This document shows, piece by piece, positions 42,601 to 57,600 of a stretch of DNA of 64,000 nt. The DNA is taken from NCBI GenBank assembly GCA_028673005.1, contig CM054116.1, positions 146,937,173 through 147,001,172 of the forward strand. Direction: 5' to 3'. Both the position numbers and the translations under genes were made by a program. Every line of letters starts with the position of its first letter. Positions within the stretch are counted from its first letter, which is position 1. Under the pieces are notes generated by a model that was not told the origin of the DNA, did not search any database, and saw nothing but the letters and a program-made list of their open reading frames with translations. This stretch comes from Tanypteryx hageni (lineage: Eukaryota; Arthropoda; Insecta; Odonata; Petaluridae).

Positions 42601-45600
42601 TGTTCAACTTGGAGCCAAAGTGCTTACGAGCTACCATCTACTGTTCTATGGAAACATACTTAAACATTCATAAGTGCAAAAGAATGAATTTTATTTTTCT
42701 CACTGAGAAAATCTAAATCCATTTTCAAATAATGTGATTGATACCCAGCTTCACATGACTGACTCGAGGGATTATTCCTCTTAACACTGATATGCATCGC
42801 ATTTATAGAAAAATGTTCCTAAGATTAAGAATCATGTATAAGCAAAAATGCATCGAGTGAACACGCATAATTCAGGGATACCTGTGCTTGTTTTGTTGTT
42901 GAGAGGGAAGTGTACTATGTTCCATTGGCTGTAGCAAACAAGCAGTGTCTGCTATGATCATCTGGGTCAAATAAGTAAAATTAACTTTTGGTTAACATTG
43001 AAAGTTGCTCCAATGATATCTGCATGAATGTTCAAATCTTTATACAAAGCTCGAGAAAATTGAGAGATTAATATTCAACATGTCTAGAGACTGAGTGAAA
43101 CTCAATAACCCCACATCTCAGCAAAGGCAGCATATTGAAGGAATTTGTTTTCCTCGATGGTTGTCACAAAATTATGCTATTATTTGGCCAAAGTTAATCA
43201 CCCAAAAGAGGCGATATAGACCATATCAGAGCAATGTGGCAACATTATATTTCTGGAAAAAATGGCTTAACTTCAAGCTGATGGCAATGTTAACCATGGG
43301 ACATGTGCATTGGTACACAATGTGTGTGAAGCACGTTAAATTAGCTGAGGTACTTGTATCACATTGACAACAATCCCTTACTCATAGAATATTAGAAAGT
43401 TTTTCAATTTACACTTGTGCCATTATTTTTTTGGCTAAAATTAATCAGTATTTTTGAACAATAAACGTGAAGGTCATTGTTGAAGTACCATATTTACCCG
43501 AATCCAAGATGAGGTTTTTTCCAAAACTTCGCCTTGCAAAATCAGGGATTGTCTTAAATTTGAGTATGAATTGGTATACCATCAATAAATTGCAGTCAAT
43601 TCGTTGCCTGTCAATTCATCACACGACAAACTCGTCATGTGTCAATACATCACAAGACAAACTCTTTGCACTTCAATTCATTGTCCGACGAATTCTTAGT
43701 GAGAAAATTTCTTTGCAAGAACAAATCGTTGTGAGACATTCGTCGCTAGACAAATTGGAAGGCCAGACACCATGATTGGTTTACGGCAGGGGGATACACT
43801 TGCTGGGTTGGGAGTTACCCTCTGCCATACACCATCCAATGGGTCTAGACTTGCTTAATTCGCAAAGAGAATTGTGATTCATTCTGGTATTATTGAAATA
43901 TAAAGAAATTTTTGTTCAGAAAAGTCTTTCCCTGCATATACCAGTTATGGTGTCTCGCTTTCCAATTTGTTGTTGAGCAATAAATTGACCCGTGATGCCG
44001 GGGTACGATTCCCGAAGGGACCAGAATTTTTTCCGATGATTTTATTTTATTTTTTCGCAATTTCCAGCATATCGTTGACAAAACTTGCACATTTAAAAAA
44101 AATTTATTTCATGCATTTTAACTACTAGTTTTTTTTTCCTACATTAATACTGTTTATTTTTTTCATTACAGCTCAGCAGGTATTTTGGCATTCCACGGCA
44201 CACATTCTGGGAGAAGCTATGGAAAGAATTTATGGTGGGTGCCTATGTTACGGGCCACCCATTGAGAATGGATTTTACTATGACATGTTTCTTGAAGATA
44301 AGCAAGTGAGAATTGTGAATGGCCATTTACAATGTCTTTGGAATTATAAAAAAACTTTCTTCTTTAATGTTTTGCTCTTGTTACAGGTAACTAATTCCGA
44401 TTTTCCAGTGATAGAAAATGTGATGAAAGGAATTGTGAAAGATAAACAGCCATTTGAGAGACTGGAAGTGAAGAAGGATGATTTGATAGAAATGTTCAAG
44501 GTGCAGTTAGAATATATCTTAGATATAGTTTGAAATTCTCTGTTTGCACTTTAGGGAAATCATGATCATCACTTTTAATTTCAGTACAATCAATTCAAAG
44601 TGAGAATATTAAATGAAAAAGTGAAAACTCCTACAACAACAATATATCGTTGTGGACCATTGATTGACCTCTGTAGAGGGCCGCATGTTAGGCATACTGG
44701 AAAAATCAAGTCTCTCAGAGTAACAAAGGTAATGTATTATTAAATTACTTTTGTCATAACTTCATTCCCATTGCTGTGATATAATTCTCCATTTAACACC
44801 TTTTTGATATATCTGTGCATCATCATCATCCCATTTAAAACTGTATCTTACCAGACATCATCATCATCATCATAGGTAGTCTGTCCGTAGACAGGTCCGT
44901 GATTATTCTTGGTTAAACCTGGTTCTCCATATACTCCTATTTTCCGCTGTCCTCTTTATATCTTGATAACTCTCTTTCCCTTTCAAATCGTCTATCAGCT
45001 GAAACCTTTTCCTACCTCTTTCCCTTTTCCCATCTAGTTTTCCTTCTAACACGTCTTTAATCATACTCTCTCTCCTCAGGTAATGTCCAACCCAGTTAGC
45101 CTTCCTCTTTCTGATAGTCTGTATAATCATTCGCTTCTCTCCTATTCTTCATAGCACTTCATCATTTTTCATCCTATCTGTCCATTTTATCTTCAACATT
45201 CTCCTCCAAGTCCACATTTCAAAGCTTTCCAAGTATTTGATGTCATTTTTCCTTAGCCTCCATGTTTCTGCCCCATACAATGCTATACTCCATATGTAGC
45301 ATTTTATCAACTTCTTGCGGATATCTTCCCTTATATTCCTTGTAAGTAGTTGTTTCTTTCTCCTGAAAGCCGCTTTTGCTTTTCCTATTCTAGTTTTGAT
45401 CTCATCCGTACATTTTGCCTCTCGTGTTATGATACTTCCAAGGTATTTATATTCTGAAACTTGTTCTAATGGCTTTCCCCCAATAGTTATGTTCAGATTC
45501 TCTTCTTTACCCGATATTCGAATGACCTTGAATTTTTCTGTATTTATTTCCATACCGTATTTTCTACCTGTTATCACTAGTCTATTTATTATTTTCTGGA

Positions 45601-48600
45601 GTTCTTCTTTTCTTGCTAGAAGTACTTGATCATCCGCGTATTTTACTGTTCTTATAATCCTTCCTTTTTGAAATCTTCTGTGCCTTCTAACGCTTCTTGC
45701 ATTAGACTTTCTCCATATATATATTGAATAGGGTTGGCGATATGCAGCAGCCCTGTCTTAATCCTCTACCAATGTTTATTCCGCAGGTGTCCGCATCCTC
45801 CAATCTGACTTTTAAAACTTGATTCACGTATAGAATCCTGATCACTCTCCTGTCTTTCCAGTCTACACCTAAATCCTTTAATATCTTCATCAACATTACC
45901 CAATTTCCTCTATCAAAGGCCTTCTGCCAGTCTACGAAACATGCGCAGATATCTTGACTGTACTCCATTGCTCTTTCTGATATGATTCTAACTATCCCTA
46001 TAGCATATCTAGTTCCTCGTCCTTTTCTGAAGCCGAATTGATCTTCCCCTAGTATTTCTTCTGCCTTTTTCTCCAGCCTTTTATTAAGAATCCTCGTGAT
46101 GATCTTCGATGTGTGTGACAGAAGGCTTATTGTTCTGTAATCTTTACACTGCATTGCCTTTGGCTTCTTCTTTAGAGGGATCATTGTTACTTCTAGGAAA
46201 TCCCGAGGCCATTCTCCTGTGTGGTAAATCTTATTAATTATTTTCGTGATTGCTTTTAGTCCTTCTGATCCTATGACTTTAAGTATCTCAGCCGGTATGC
46301 CATCGCTGCCCATGGCTTTCCCCTTCTTTAGTTCCACTATCGCCTTTTCTCCTTCGCTGTCCATAATACTTGGTCCTAAGTTGTCTTCTTCAATGTTTTC
46401 CTCATTTTCCAGTTCTATTTTTGCCGCTCCTGCCTGTTTGCTGTATAATTCCTTAATGTATTCTTCCCATACCTGTGTTACATCCTTTGATTCTGAGACT
46501 ATCTTCCCATCCGTATTCATAATTCCTTTACCACAAATTCCATTAGACTTCTTATCTTCTAATTCCAGTGCCCTAGCGTACATCATATCGTACCGCCCTA
46601 ACTTCTCCATTTGTTCTATTTCATCACATTTTCCTTTTATCCAATTTTATCTAGCTTTATCTGTTACCCTTCTCAACTCATTGTTTATACGCCTATAGTT
46701 GGCTCTACCTTCTTCACTGTTAACGTTTTTCCATTTTCGTCTCTCATCCATTTTCTCCAGCATTTCCTTCGTGATCCATGGTTTTCTGATTTTCTTCTCT
46801 TGTTTTCCAATCTCTTTATCCAAGGTATTCTTGATACTGGTTTTAATTTCATCCCATTCTATATCAACGGTCTTCGGTTTGTTTTCCAACTTTCTTAGGT
46901 TGTCTTCCAACTTCATGCTGACTACATCCTGCCTTTCTTTCAGTTTTTCTAGGTCCCAGGTCTGTCTTTCTCTTCTCGTTTTTCTTATTTGTTTGAGCTT
47001 TGTACTCACGTCAAGTACTAGAAGGCTGTGATCTGAATCAATGTCTGCTCCTTGCAATGCCTTGGCGTTCTTTGTGCTGTTCCTGAATCTTTGTTTTACA
47101 AGGATGTAATCTATTTGGCATCTCATTCTATCTCCTGGGCTTTTCCATGTGTATAACTTTCGTTTATGGTTTTTGAACCACGTATTAGTCACTACAAGGT
47201 CATTATTGATGCAGAATTCTACGAGTTTCTCCCCTCCTCGATTTCTCTTCTCAAGTCCGTATTGCCCGACAACATTTTCTTCCTGTCCTTCTCCGACTAT
47301 GCTGTTCCAATCTCCCATTATTATGCAGTTTACTTTTCCTCTTCCGTCTTCTTCGTAAATTTTATTAATTTGCTCATAGATCTCATCTATTTCTTCATCG
47401 TCATGAGCTGACGTTGGCATATATACCTGGATTATCAGCATGTCCACTGGGACTGCTTTAAGCTTTATTGCCATCAGTCTATTGTTCGTTGCTATTATCT
47501 TTGTCACACTTTTCATCATATCATTCCTAAGTACCAGAGCTACTCCCCTTTCCCCACTATTTCCTCCAGAATAAACTACCGTGAATTCTTCTGAGTCAAA
47601 CTGTCTTTCTCCCTCCCATCTAGTTTCGCTTAGTCCTATAATGTCAACTCTATTTTTTCTCATTTCTTCTTTCAAGTTCTCTAGCTTTCCTGCCTTTCTC
47701 ATAGTTCTTACGTTCCAAGTCCCTATTCGTAATTTACTTTCGACAAATGTTTTCCTCAAGGCAGTCCCCGCCCGGAGATCCGATTGGGGGACTATTTTAC
47801 CTCCGGATTGTTTTACCTCGAGAGAACTCATATTGTCCAACCATATAATCTTTACTAGGGATTGTAATGTGGTAGTTTCCCTCTTGCTTTCCACATTGCA
47901 GTACTGTAGCCGTTCAAATCGTCCTGATCACGCCTACGGCTGTATTGGATATAGACCCAACCAACATCATTTGTTTTCGGCTCTATACCATACTGACAGT
48001 ACTGCTGCCTACTGCCAGGCACTGATGATAGTTTTTTTTTAATAAAACCTCCATTCGAGGGATTTGAACCCCCGAACTTTGCAATAGAAAGCCGACACGC
48101 TAACCACTACACCACCAGTGCATATATGATGGTAAATCATCCTCATTTTGTTGGAACTTGTCAAAACAATTAGATTCAAGCTGCTATATCTAGGCATTCA
48201 AGAAAATTCTAAAATATTGCAAATTCGCGGCTTTGAGATGATGGTATGAAATGACAGGTTCTGTGAAAGCTTGGTGAAGTTCCATGAGAGAATGACAGAG
48301 AAAGGCCCAATATGTTTTGTCCTGTTGGTTAGGATTTTAGGAATAATTAATTTAAATATAAGGGTTTTGTGACTTAAGAAATTTTGAAGACCTCTGTTAT
48401 ACAGATTCCTCTTTTGTATTATATTCACATTCCTCCCAACTCTCCTGACTTAGATGGGAGACTACTGATTGTTGACCCACTCTCTCACTCTCACTTGATT
48501 AGTAGTTTTCTCCCAATTTTTATGGACTTTGAACGCATTGTTGCTGTTAAATTCTTATTAAAAAATCTGTCATTTTGTGCACAAATCTCATTGCTTGTTT

Positions 48601-51600
48601 CTAGTTCCCTATTGTCCATCACTGATCAGTGTGTGATATAATCAATTTCAATTAGTGTATGATGAGATTAGGATTTGAGTTGGATTTACTTGCGTACCAT
48701 GAGCCCTCGTGTACCACCCCTGCACCCTTACTTTTTGGCCATTTCGGAGGGAAAAAATAAATTTGTGCTGGAATAAATTGAAGTCTGGGATCTAAAAAAA
48801 GTTGGCTTCTTCATCGCTTCCCCTTCACTGAAACAAGGTTCAGATGTATACTTCGTAGAATTTTCCATCTTCTGCCAGTATAAACGTAGAAGCAAGCGTA
48901 TGGCAGTGAATTTACTATCGACACTCGTAATTTATTTAACCTGTTCAGAAATCCTCATGTAAGTTGCGCAGTCCCTTTTTTCTCACCGACATTTTGGGAA
49001 AAAGATGTGAGCAGTACACCAGTAATTACGGTACTATTGATTTTAGAAGAGTAATTGCAGGCAAGGTTTGATTGTGTCACTGGTAGTTGAATGACCTTGT
49101 ATAATAGTTCTGTGTTAGTATTGATGAGTGTACATTTATTTTAAAAATAATAATATCTCTCAAGATAGAAAAAGCTATGACACAAGTTTCAAGCAGTTCA
49201 ATTAAAGAAATCAGAAATCCCACAATAGAATACAAATAATAATTGTACACGAAAGGAAACCCTGTTTTTCGCATCATGATGTTGAAAACTGTATTTGCTT
49301 TTTCAATTTGAATATTGGTGCAATTCACTATAATATTTATAATAATATTTATAATAGTTGTCAAATATAAGTCGGAAACAGTCTCCTAGGAGTTTCAAAA
49401 CAAAAACCGAACACTGAATTGATAAAAATCTACAAACCTTGTAGGATCAGAATCAGTGAAGAAACTGTTGAGATACAATCTCCAATTACAGGAAATAACA
49501 CATTATATAATGGCAATCAGTGAAGAAACTATTGCGAGACAGTCTCAAATTATGTAAAATAACAAAAGTTCTATAGATAGTAACAATAATTTCAGAATAA
49601 AATATGAACAACGTCTGCACAAAGAAAAAGTGCTGATTTCCATAATGTACAGTAGGGTGTATCAAAAAAATCAAAAGTTTGAATTTGAATTAGGCACTAT
49701 GTGGAAGAGTTGTGGGACCATGGTAGTAACTCGTACAAAAAATTTGGGCTTGATTGAATAAATTTTGCTATCCCTGAACGAGCTTCAAAGTTTCGAGAAT
49801 TTGACTAAAATTGAGGTTTTGTATAATAAAGTTCGGATGGATTTTTCGCATGTAGATTTTGGTACATGTGCAATCTAAAGTCACTAAATACTAGAATAAG
49901 CCTAGTCAGAGACATAATGAGAGGTTTTGGGTACTTTGGGGGGTGCTCCGCCCCCTCAAAAAGTCTTAAAAATTTAGCTGTTTTTCACCCAAATGCGACA
50001 TTTGTCAGTACTGGAGAGTGCAGCTGTTCACCCGGTTCCTATAAAAATAAAGAAGAAACCGACTCAGAACTCACCACGAGAAGGTGGCTGCACATCTAGT
50101 TCCGCCCAAACCCATCCCAACCAACAAACCAATGATGGGTTTAATGCCTACAGACAATGACAATTGTATTGGTAAGTACCAAAAATGAGACTTGTGAAGG
50201 CTACTAGACAAATCGTTTGAAGAAACAATTGTTTGTTTAAGAAGTGTCACTATCAGTGTCAATGCCTCGAAACTGGTGTTTGGTGTCAAACGATGGCATT
50301 ACTTGCCTTGATCTTAAAGCATTTCGAATTAAGCCATCACGATTTTCAGCTCCGCAGACGCTTAATGAAGCTTTTGTGACCTCCTTAACTGTATGCTCCA
50401 CGGCCTGAGTATGACACGGAAAAGCATCATACAATGATACCTGGGAAGGATCGTCGATGAAGGAGCGACAGGTTGTGAGTTCTGAGTCGGTTTCTTCTTT
50501 ATTCTTATAGGAACCAGGCGAAGAGCTGCACTCTCCAGTACTGACAAATGTCACATTTGGGTGAAAAACAGCTAAATTTTTAAGACTTTTTGAGGGGGCG
50601 GAGCACCCCCCAAAGTACCCAAAACCTCTCATTATGTCTTTGACTAGGCTTATTCTAGTATTTAGTGACTTTAGATTGCACATGTACCAAAATCTACACG
50701 CGGAAAATCCATCTGAACTTTATTACACAAAACCTCAATTTTAGTCAAATTCTCGAAACTTTGAAGCTCGTTCAGGGATAGCAAAATTTATTCGATCGAG
50801 CCCATATTTTTTGTACAAGGTACTACCATGGTCCCACAACTTTTCCGCATAGTGCCTAATTCAAATTCAAACTTTCGATTTTTTCGATACATCCTGATGT
50901 ACAGTGCAGCACTATCTTAGAAAAAACGTGCAAACTAAAGGATTACCACAGAAACCTGAAAATTTTTAGCAGAAAAGGTTCCACACACATCATTCCAGCT
51001 ACTGAAGGGTTGAGGTCATAAAAAGCCAAAGGAAAAGAACCTTGTCATAAAATGTATGCCTGGGGTGTCCACAACACCCCACGCGAGTACTGGCGGGTTA
51101 AGCATGTGCAAACAAAGAAACGAGGATAATGTCAAGTGTATAGAAAGAAATCTGAAACTAGATTTCAGTTAGAAAGCTAAAGATGGCGTTGGTGAATGTT
51201 CATTCAGTCTTTGATTACTCTTCATCTTTACGAAATGTTCAATAAAATGATTGTTTCAAGTTTATGCATTTAGGACAGTTTATTTATCCAAAAACGGCAA
51301 GGACCACAATGACCAAATTTAGCATGATTGACTTTTATATGCAAAGGAAGAGAAAGGTGCATGTTTGCCTCACTTTCCACAGGCCCAAGTTTGATTTTGA
51401 TTAACTAAAATCGGAAGAGTCAAGTCGTAAAATGATTGAAAGTTTTTGCCAACCTAGAAACCAAAACATCAACAGTCATAATGCCTTGAATAAAAAGACT
51501 GTTTAGGTCAAATCTATCTTTAAAACATTGGTAACATACGGAGTAGCATAAAATTCAGAACAGAGACAAAACGGAGTACTTTGAATAAAATATTTTAAAA

Positions 51601-54600
51601 CATTTATTTGCAGTTTCCTGGGCAACGCTGAGTATATCAGCAATTATAAAACAGTAAACTCTCGTTAATCCGGAACCCGTTGATCTGGCACTCTCCTTAT
51701 TACGGCACTTTTTTGTAATGACATCGCGAAGTTCCGCATTTCGCTGCAAGATGGAAATACTGTCGGGTTGGATGAGAACTGAGGGGATTGAACCAAGTTT
51801 GAAGTACACAGGCTGTGTAAATTTCTTTTAAGTAATGGAAAAATTAAACTAATAGTTTAAAATTTGTATTTATGTTTAACTAATCGTTGAGAATCACGGC
51901 GTAGAGGACTATAGTAGGGAGCACGAACGAAGGCGGGTGTCAACTGGATGCGCAGGTCAGGAATGTCACGTGGTTTTTCCCACTACTTCACTTGGTCAAT
52001 CAGCGTTTTCAGTGGGGTGTGGTTCGTAAATTTGTGGCGTGATTTTCGTGCTTATTTGTGTGTTTTACGATTGAGATTTTAATAGTACCGTCTTGTGGTG
52101 TTCTAAAAGGAATGGTGAAGGAAGTAAACGCAAGGTTTTGCACAAAGAAGCAAGATAAATCGTATATAAAGTATGTCAATACTCACAAAGAGGGGAATTA
52201 GATTTATTACGATAAGAAGCATCCATGAAAAGTGTAATGTTTGATTGGTATTATCCACCCAATTTTGTTCTTATTTCTTATTTTTATTTTATATATTTTT
52301 GTATTTAATTTTATTTCTTGTTTGTATTTCCTGTGATGTGTTTTGTGTTACGACAACATCCATGGCGTTTGTGCTAAGTTGTTATTTTCAATTTGTGTTT
52401 AGAAGTTTAAGTAAACAAATTCTGTTAAATGATGACGATGCAGTGGTACTATAAACAAAAATGGGTAACTGCATTTATTTTTATCTAAATGGTAATATAA
52501 ATTAAAGAAAGATATTTATTTTGCTGAGAAGGTTGAATTATGTGTCGGTTTTTGTGAAACTTTGGAACCATGAACTTTAAATAGTAGCAGCTGACCAGTA
52601 TTTACATTAACTTGGTTAATTATTTCTAGTTCACGAAGAATGATAGCTGTCTCCAATAACCTCTTTCAAATGAAAACCACAGAGCCTGGTTGTTTTCGAC
52701 AACACTCTATCAAAACTGCTTCTGTTCCTTCACAAAACAAATGAGTTAATGCGGACATCTATTCCCACGTAGAATTAATGTTAATTTTACGACTGTGAGT
52801 TAAGCTACTGCAAGGAGTTAGCTAAAGTCTGTCTGAAGGAAGATCAAGAGAGACAAAACACAGACGAACTTAAAAGCATACGAAATATTTGAATGAACGA
52901 ATTTAATGTTATTCGGAATGTACAATGGAAGTGTAACAACGCACATATCTATCATTATTATAGCGTTATTTCTCCATAAATCTTCAGTCGCCGCATTTGT
53001 TATTTCTACAGAAGCCTCCCGAAGATGATTTTATAATTATTTAATTCCGCTATGGTTTGAAAATTCAGATAAGTACCTAATAAATGATGAACCTGGGAAT
53101 GAAACCTATGATATAACACCTAAATACATAAGTACGTGTCTGTATGCAGCGTGTAATTCCCTCGCACATTTAACACATGCACCGGATTTAAATTTTCATG
53201 GTCATTTTTTGTTATTTATAAATAATTTACGTAGAATTTGAGGGTGGCAAATGAAATGTATTCCTCAAGTCCGACCATTTTGGTTAATACGCGTGTTATC
53301 TCCTTGAACATATACTATAAATTTTGCCTCGCTGATCCAGCAATCCTGTTATTCCGGTACTACTCCGGTCCCAAGGGGTGCCGGATTTTCGGGAGTTTAC
53401 TGTATACACAAAAAGTGTCAACCTGTATCAAACGATAGTGAATACACCATTAGCACAGAAGCATAATGATCCTTGTTTTACAGCTAGTAAGGAAGGACTG
53501 GCAGAAGGTGAGTACAATTCACAGGGAGAAGGAAGGAATGACAGTTTATAAAATTAATGCAAACCAAAAAAATGTAACAAAAAAAATAAGCTTTCAGTTA
53601 CGTTTCGGGTTCTGAATCATTTTTTTCGGTTTGGTTTCGGTTCCACTCCAATCAAAAATATAATTTTTTTTCAGTTCAGGTTTTTGGTTTGGTTCTGGTT
53701 CGATGCCCTGGTTGAAATTAACATTGAAAAACATCAAAATTAATTAATTTTAGCCACATTCCATGATGAGATGCATTACATTTAATTAAAAATTAAAACG
53801 ATATAAAATTAATTTTATATGATTTAAAAAGGTGCTCCAAAATCGTAGTTATGCCTCTGTGTACTTCTTATACAAACGGGCGGAGATTAAAGTGTTTTTG
53901 TTATTTAAAAATCATTAGTCCTTGAATATAACACGTGCTACTTTACAACATCATTTCAGAAAAAAATCACATATTCAGGCTATACCTTAGGCCTCAAATA
54001 TAACACAAGTGATACTTTGACAATGTTATTTCTGGGGGAAAACATTGTGTTATTGTTTCTAATAAGGGAAGGAAGTAAACAAAGAACATACTCACTTAAG
54101 AGATTTCAGAAACAGCCTTCACAATATTTTCAAGAATTTTATATAAATATTTTAAAGGGCATTTTGGTGACCTCTAATATTAAATTTCAACAAAATTAAA
54201 GTAAGTTATCCAGGGACAGGAGTAATTTTGCTGCCATATGTGAATATGTTCATAGAAGTAATTGCTAATTACACTGGCTTGGGATTGTTTCTTTCTGTTA
54301 ATCATTGCCTGAAAGGACTATGAAGCTTTTTAAGAAGTATGTATTCAGATGTTAAACTAACAAACTGGTTCCCTACGAGAGAGGTTGGCTAAGGGGAGGC
54401 TTTGTGACCTTACTAGTCTTCCTCTAGTTTTGCATATGACTCCATGGTTGCAGCGGTTGCAGATTATTATAGTATGCATTTATCCATCTTGTGCCTTCTC
54501 AAGTGTCGTTGCTGGCTATCGTAACTAATGATGTAATTTCCAAAAGTCATGACGTTAAACATGATATCTGTCATGAATGAAAAGTAACATAAATTCGAAA

Positions 54601-57600
54601 ATAAGTTGAGCAGAATGAAGTTAAGTGAGGAATACCTGTATCACTCATCTGAAAACTTATGCAATACGTGGATCAGCAATAAAATAAACTGATTTCTCTT
54701 TAAGTGAATTTTTTTCTTTTAACCACCTTGTACAAAAACAAATTCTCTTTGCATGAGTGTGTAATTGCAACATTCCCAATGCTTTATTATATTGTCTTTC
54801 ACACAACCTGTGTTCTCTTCTTGAGCTGGCCATCAGCTCAGTCAAATTTTAAACATTAGAAGATGTGAGATGTAGTGTGAGAGTATCTGCTATAGAAATT
54901 ATTGTCACTTATTGCATATTTCATTTCATATAATCTTTTTTGCTAGATGATTGTTCATATTAACCTTTCCTCTGCAGAGGAATGCTTTACTATTTCCTAT
55001 ACTATCAGACATATAGTCTTTTTGTGAGGTCTCACTGAATACTGATGTGTCGTTTGCTATGTAAGGTAATGAGAAAACATTCTTTAGTCTTGTTCCAAGG
55101 AAAGGGTCTCGAATGCATCTTCACCGTTAAAGTGGTTCACTTTAAATGATTTTGATCTCCGTCACTTTTGCAAGAAATATATCCCTCATTCAAAGCAAGG
55201 AAGTACCTAATTTTACCACATGGAGCAGAAAATGCAAAGGATTTAATGAGGAAGCATTCTAAAAAAATTCTTTCCAGGAAATTAAACTTTTGTAAATTTT
55301 AGTTCACAATTTATTTTGATCAGAAGTAAGGGAACATCACAGGAAGTTGAAAGTAGATGGATATAACTTGCATGTAAGATTTGGTGGAACCCAAAAATGT
55401 TGAATAATGCAAGATATAATTGATGTTCTTTTAATAGTAAATCATTTTCCAGGAGTGACGCCTTTCTTATGAATTTGGTCTTATACATCATAGCAAAGCA
55501 CTGGTTCATTTGAAAATAGTACCATTTCTTGGTTAAATTAATGTTAAACTTTTACTTGGAAAGATGTTTTTAAATTAAAAATATTTTTCATTTTCAGAAT
55601 TCTGCTACTTACTGGGAAGGAAAGGCAGAAGCTGAGTCTTTACAAAGAATCTATGGAATTTCATTTCCAGACAGTAAGCAGTTGAAAGAATGGGAGAGAT
55701 TTCAAGAAGAGGCAGCGAAGAGAGACCATCGCAAACTTGGAAGGGTAGATTTTCATATTTATATGGTTTATTCAGCTTGAATAATGGTGGTGTTATATTT
55801 TGAAGGTTTATTCTAAATGTTTTGCTTCATTTTAGGAGCAGGAGCTTTATTTCTTCCATGAGCTAAGCCCTGGTTCATGCTTCTTTCAACCAAGAGGGGC
55901 TCACATTTACAACACTTTGATTGAATTTATACGTAGCGAATATCGGAAAAGAGGTTTTCAGGAAGTAGTAACTCCTAATATATATAATGCAAAGCTTTGG
56001 CAAACATCTGGGCATTGGGCACACTATGCTGTAAGGAAAGGAATAGAATGTTATTTGAACAAAACAGATATAAAACTGTTCTCATCACTCCTTTTCTGAC
56101 ATTTTTTTCTTTTTCACAGGAAAATATGTTCTCTTTTGAATCAGAAAAGGAAACTTTTGCTTTGAAGCCTATGAATTGCCCTGGTCATTGGTAAGCTAAA
56201 AATCTCCCCTATTATAGAATGTTATGTTGGTTGGTTGATGTCACGTTCTTAAAATGCGAATAACTTGATCAAATATGCAAATATAAACTTGAAATTTGGC
56301 AGAGATAATCTACTCAGATATAAAAATGTTGTGACACTGAAAAATGTCCAGGGTTTGACTCCAGAGAATGATTTGCATTCCCCATAAGTTAACACGTAAA
56401 AATCCACTTTTTTGACGTTCAGGCTTTTTTATTTTTGGAAATTGATATTAGAAAAAATTGACCTAAGACCTTTGGATTTAGACCATTCTAAAGAAAAAAT
56501 TATAAAGGTTCTTATTCTGTTCATCTTTTTTTTGCCTACAGTTCGAAATCCCTCATGTTAAACATTTAATTTACATAATTTGGGGAAATGGTGTCATTTC
56601 AATGGGATGTTGCCTTGCCTACCAATTACATTGTTAAAGCTGGAAATCCTATTATTATTTCAATCCTTATGGTTTTAAGCATGTTTTGAAGGCTTTTAAT
56701 ACGAGAAGGAGATAAAGACAAAAGGAGAGGGAAGTGATTTTCATAGCAATCAATGTAAACAACATTTGTTGCATTATTTACGAGAAGGAATACCTAAAAA
56801 GCTGTAATACTATTAAAAAAGATAAAAAATTGTAATAATGAGCTAAATTCAATATTAATGAAATAGAAATTGTATGGAAATCTGAAACAAACCAAGCATG
56901 TAAAAAATGTATTAAGGATTGGGCAACAGGTTATGGAAGTTATATAGAAGAATGGAGGACTTGAGGAAGGTTTGGCAAATAGGGAGAGAAAGAGAGATTT
57001 AAAAGAATCACAAAAATAATAATAATAAAAGGTTATTTTGTCCGTCCGTTGTTCTGAGTGTAAAGCTATTAAAGCGTGAATAACTCAATCAAGGATGTGG
57101 ATAAAAAATTGAAATTTGGCATAAATTCAGAATTAGTTTATTTAGCGTTGACATGGTAATTTAAGAAATAAATGTCCGTTTGTGGTGCTATTTTGAGGGG
57201 GTTATATTGCATTTCCTCCAAATAAAACTAATAAATTTTAATTTAATGAAACAATATTTTATGTGGGCTGAAAATTAAAAAAATATATAATTCATAGCTA
57301 CATTTTTGAGGGGAGATTGAAAAGGAGAATTTGAGGGAGGATGGGAAGAAGAGAGGGTGAAGAATAGGAAGGAGAGAGAGAATAGGTGGGAGAAAGAGAA
57401 TGGGATAGGGAAGGAAGAGAATGGGAGGGAGGCAAGGAGAAAGAGAAAAATAATGGGAAGTACCTTAATTTTAATAGATAACCTGCGCATATCCCTCATA
57501 TTTAATGGGTAATTACGCTAGTTAACATATATAAACACTGTAATAAAGTAATCTGAAAATTTCAATTTATGTAGTACCACAAATGTAAGATATTTCCTGG

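Larger units (their letters stand above)
49180..51097 (-). mobile_element. TTAA-type non-autonomous element, copy 1, interrupted
   Basis: The right end, ccacgcgagtactggcggg followed by TTAA (51098-51101), and the body are related to the element at 58323-59249 in reverse. Homology extends left to about 49180, where this copy loses similarity before its expected end. It is split by the foldback at 49651-50898. Confidence 0.78.

Noticed and set aside
46246..48042. Several plus-strand Ser/Phe-rich open frames
   Set aside because: Antisense shadows of the RTE endonuclease-reverse transcriptase.
51555..51809. Short minus-strand open frame at the Tigger-derived terminus
   Set aside because: It covers the inverted repeat and shows no transposase motif.
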